A program made the translations under genes and the position numbers. Below are positions 14,440 to 15,536 of a stretch of 15,536 nt of DNA, in pieces; the first letter of the stretch is position 1, and every line of letters begins with the position of its first letter. Source of the stretch: Ilumatobacteraceae bacterium (GTDB taxonomy: Bacteria; Actinomycetota; Acidimicrobiia; Acidimicrobiales; Ilumatobacteraceae); assembly GCA_007117775.1 (NCBI GenBank), contig SKFX01000058.1:1-15536 (forward strand), in the 5' to 3' direction. The notes under the pieces are model-generated. The model ran no database searches, was not told where the DNA came from, and saw nothing but the letters and a program-made list of their open reading frames with translations.

Positions 14440-15536
14440 GTGACGATCGCGCCACCGGACACCCCGACAGGTCCTCACGAGGGGTCCACGGCCGTGATGA
14501 CCCGCCGGGAACGTCGGCGGGCGCGGCGCCTCGCCAAATGGGAGCATCCGCCCGAGCGTTCGAACTGGCGCTATCTGGTCGGAGCGATGGGCCGGGTGCT
14601 GATCGCCGCCGGTGTGCTGATGTTCGGCTTCATCGCCTATCTGCTGTGGGGTACCGGCCTCGAAACCGCTCGAGCCCAACGGGAGTTGTCCGCTCAGTTC
14701 GATCAGCTCCTCGAGACCACCCCGGCGACCGCCGACCCCACAACGGACGGCACCGACAGCGTCCAACCACCGATCGATGGGCCCGACGCTGCGACCAGCG
14801 ACGATGAAGCTCCCGGTGGCCCCGACACAGCTGTCGATCAGGGCCTCGGACCGTTCGAGGCCGGCGAACCCGTGGCCCGGCTCGAGATCCCGAGTCTCGG
14901 CATCGATGAGATCATCGTCGCCGGCGTCGGGGTGCCAGAGCTGAAACTCGGCCCGGGCCATTTCCCCGAGACACCGCTGCCGGGCCAATTCGGTCGGGCC
15001 TCGGTGGCCGGGCATCGGACCACCTATGGCCAGCCGTTCCGTGCGATCGACCGACTCGAACCCGGTGATCAGATGATCGCCACCACCCCGGCCGGGCGCT
15101 TCGTCTACGAGGTGACCGACTCGATGGTCGTGGAACCGAGCGACTACCACGTCGTGAACACCACCGTGCCCGAGATCGCCAACCTCACCCTCGTCACCTG
15201 CCATCCGGTGTTCTCGTCATCGCAACGACTGGTCGTCAACGCACTGATCGTCCCCGAGGAATCCGATCCGATCGGCCTCACCCAGCCTCCCGGCCAGGCA
15301 TCGGCCGTCGGCCTGCTCCCCGATGAACTCGCCGGCGAAGCGCCATCCGATGCCGAACCCGGACCCCGCAATGGCATCGGCGATGGAGCCGGAACTGGAG
15401 TCGGCGATGCCTCAGAGACCGATGTCGATCCGGGCGTCACGCCGCCAGATGTATTCACCGACGAGGTCGATGAGACCGACACCATGGTCGATGGCCATGA
15501 CCCGGGCAGTGACCCGGGCAGTGACCCGGGCAGTGA
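14440..15536 (+). CDS. Class E-like sortase with acidic repeat tail (3' end outside window)
   Basis: The frame is open from GTG 14440 to the window end (365 codons). A basic N-terminus (TRRERRRARRLAKW) precedes a membrane anchor (about 47-70), then a Thr/Asp/Pro-rich linker to about 140. The sortase domain (145-272) has catalytic His192 in VAGHRTTYG, Cys254 in LTLVTCHPVF and Arg263 in SSQRLVV, so it looks active. These motifs resemble actinobacterial class E sortases, which anchor surface proteins to peptidoglycan. After the domain a Pro/Gly/Asp/Glu-rich tail of over 90 residues ends in DPGS repeats, unusual for a sortase. GTG 14494 or ATG 14497 with GAGGGG (14479-14484) upstream are alternative starts. 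No substrate with a sorting signal is visible here. Confidence 0.85.
   Translation, partial: MTIAPPDTPTGPHEGSTAVMTRRERRRARRLAKWEHPPERSNWRYLVGAMGRVLIAAGVLMFGFIAYLLWGTGLETARAQRELSAQFDQLLETTPATADPTTDGTDSVQPPIDGPDAATSDDEAPGGPDTAVDQGLGPFEAGEPVARLEIPSLGIDEIIVAGVGVPELKLGPGHFPETPLPGQFGRASVAGHRTTYGQPFRAIDRLEPGDQMIATTPAGRFVYEVTDSMVVEPSDYHVVNTTVPEIANLTLVTCHPVFSSSQRLVVNALIVPEESDPIGLTQPPGQASAVGLLPDELAGEAPSDAEPGPRNGIGDGAGTGVGDASETDVDPGVTPPDVFTDEVDETDTMVDGHDPGSDPGSDPGS
15499..15534 (+). repeat. 12-base tandem repeat (x3, reaching the window edge)
   Basis: Three exact copies of GACCCGGGCAGT lie in frame in the sortase gene, encoding Asp-Pro-Gly-Ser each time, and a fourth copy starts with the last two bases. 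Because the repeat reaches the end of the window, copy number is unknown. It may vary between strains or be collapsed in an assembly. Confidence 0.9.

Noticed and set aside
14375..14455. Upstream extension of ccmA to GTG 14455
   Set aside because: It would cover the divergent sortase start and both candidate promoters, and the added residues match nothing in CcmA.
14389..15204. Minus-strand open frame (271 codons) opposite the sortase gene
   Set aside because: The plus strand has the complete sortase triad His192/Cys254/Arg263; the reverse frame shows only Gly/Asp/His-rich low-information sequence.
1..15536. CRISPR arrays, tRNA or rRNA genes, insertion sequences, attachment sites, phage or toxin-antitoxin genes
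   Set aside because: I saw no regularly spaced repeats, cloverleaf-like or rRNA-like sequence, transposase motifs, or terminal inverted repeats; coding density leaves no gap above 100 bases.

Overview
The window is GC-rich, densely packed bacterial DNA. It has no RNA genes, insertion sequences or CRISPR, and no non-coding gap as long as 100 bases. Gene content points to Actinobacteria: a DUF3107 protein, a pair of adjacent Get3/ArsA-like ATPases like mycobacterial Rv3679/Rv3680, a class E-like sortase, a DUF4328 membrane protein, a PF06262-type mini-metallopeptidase, many GTG starts, and several starts only a few bases after a TANNNT -10 box (leaderless style). A full System I cytochrome c maturation operon is not what classical Actinobacteria (System II) carry. 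A deep lineage such as Acidimicrobiia is my best guess; this is inference.

Left part (1-4576). The last 31 codons of an agmatine deiminase gene (+) converge with a minus-strand cluster. In transcription order that cluster is a SufR-like Fe-S transcription regulator, a DUF3107 protein, two Get3/ArsA-like ATPases and an RlmI-type 23S rRNA cytosine methyltransferase. The genes overlap or nearly touch, so co-transcription is likely.

Middle (4577-7469, + strand). Divergent from the regulator lies an Mrp/ApbC-type Fe-S carrier ATPase. The 58-base gap between the two genes holds a 22-base dyad (ACTA-N6-TAGT core) that overlaps both candidate promoters. Next come a HExxH mini-metallopeptidase, a DUF4328 membrane protein and a SixA-like histidine phosphatase.

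Right part (7538-14374, minus strand). A complete cytochrome c maturation operon reads ccmA-B-C-D-E-F-G-H-I, including a 44-codon ccmD. Seven of its eight junctions are 4-base ATGA/GTGA overlaps. CcmAB with CcmCD load haem onto CcmE, CcmG and CcmH handle apocytochrome thiols, and CcmF/H/I ligate haem. Divergent from ccmA is a sortase gene with a long acidic tail; its reading frame is still open at the window end, inside a 12-base tandem repeat encoding DPGS.

I found no convincing wholly new system. The most interesting items are the SufR-like/Mrp pair with its shared dyad, the complete System I operon with a four-cysteine CcmE, the asymmetric Get3 pair, and the sortase tail.
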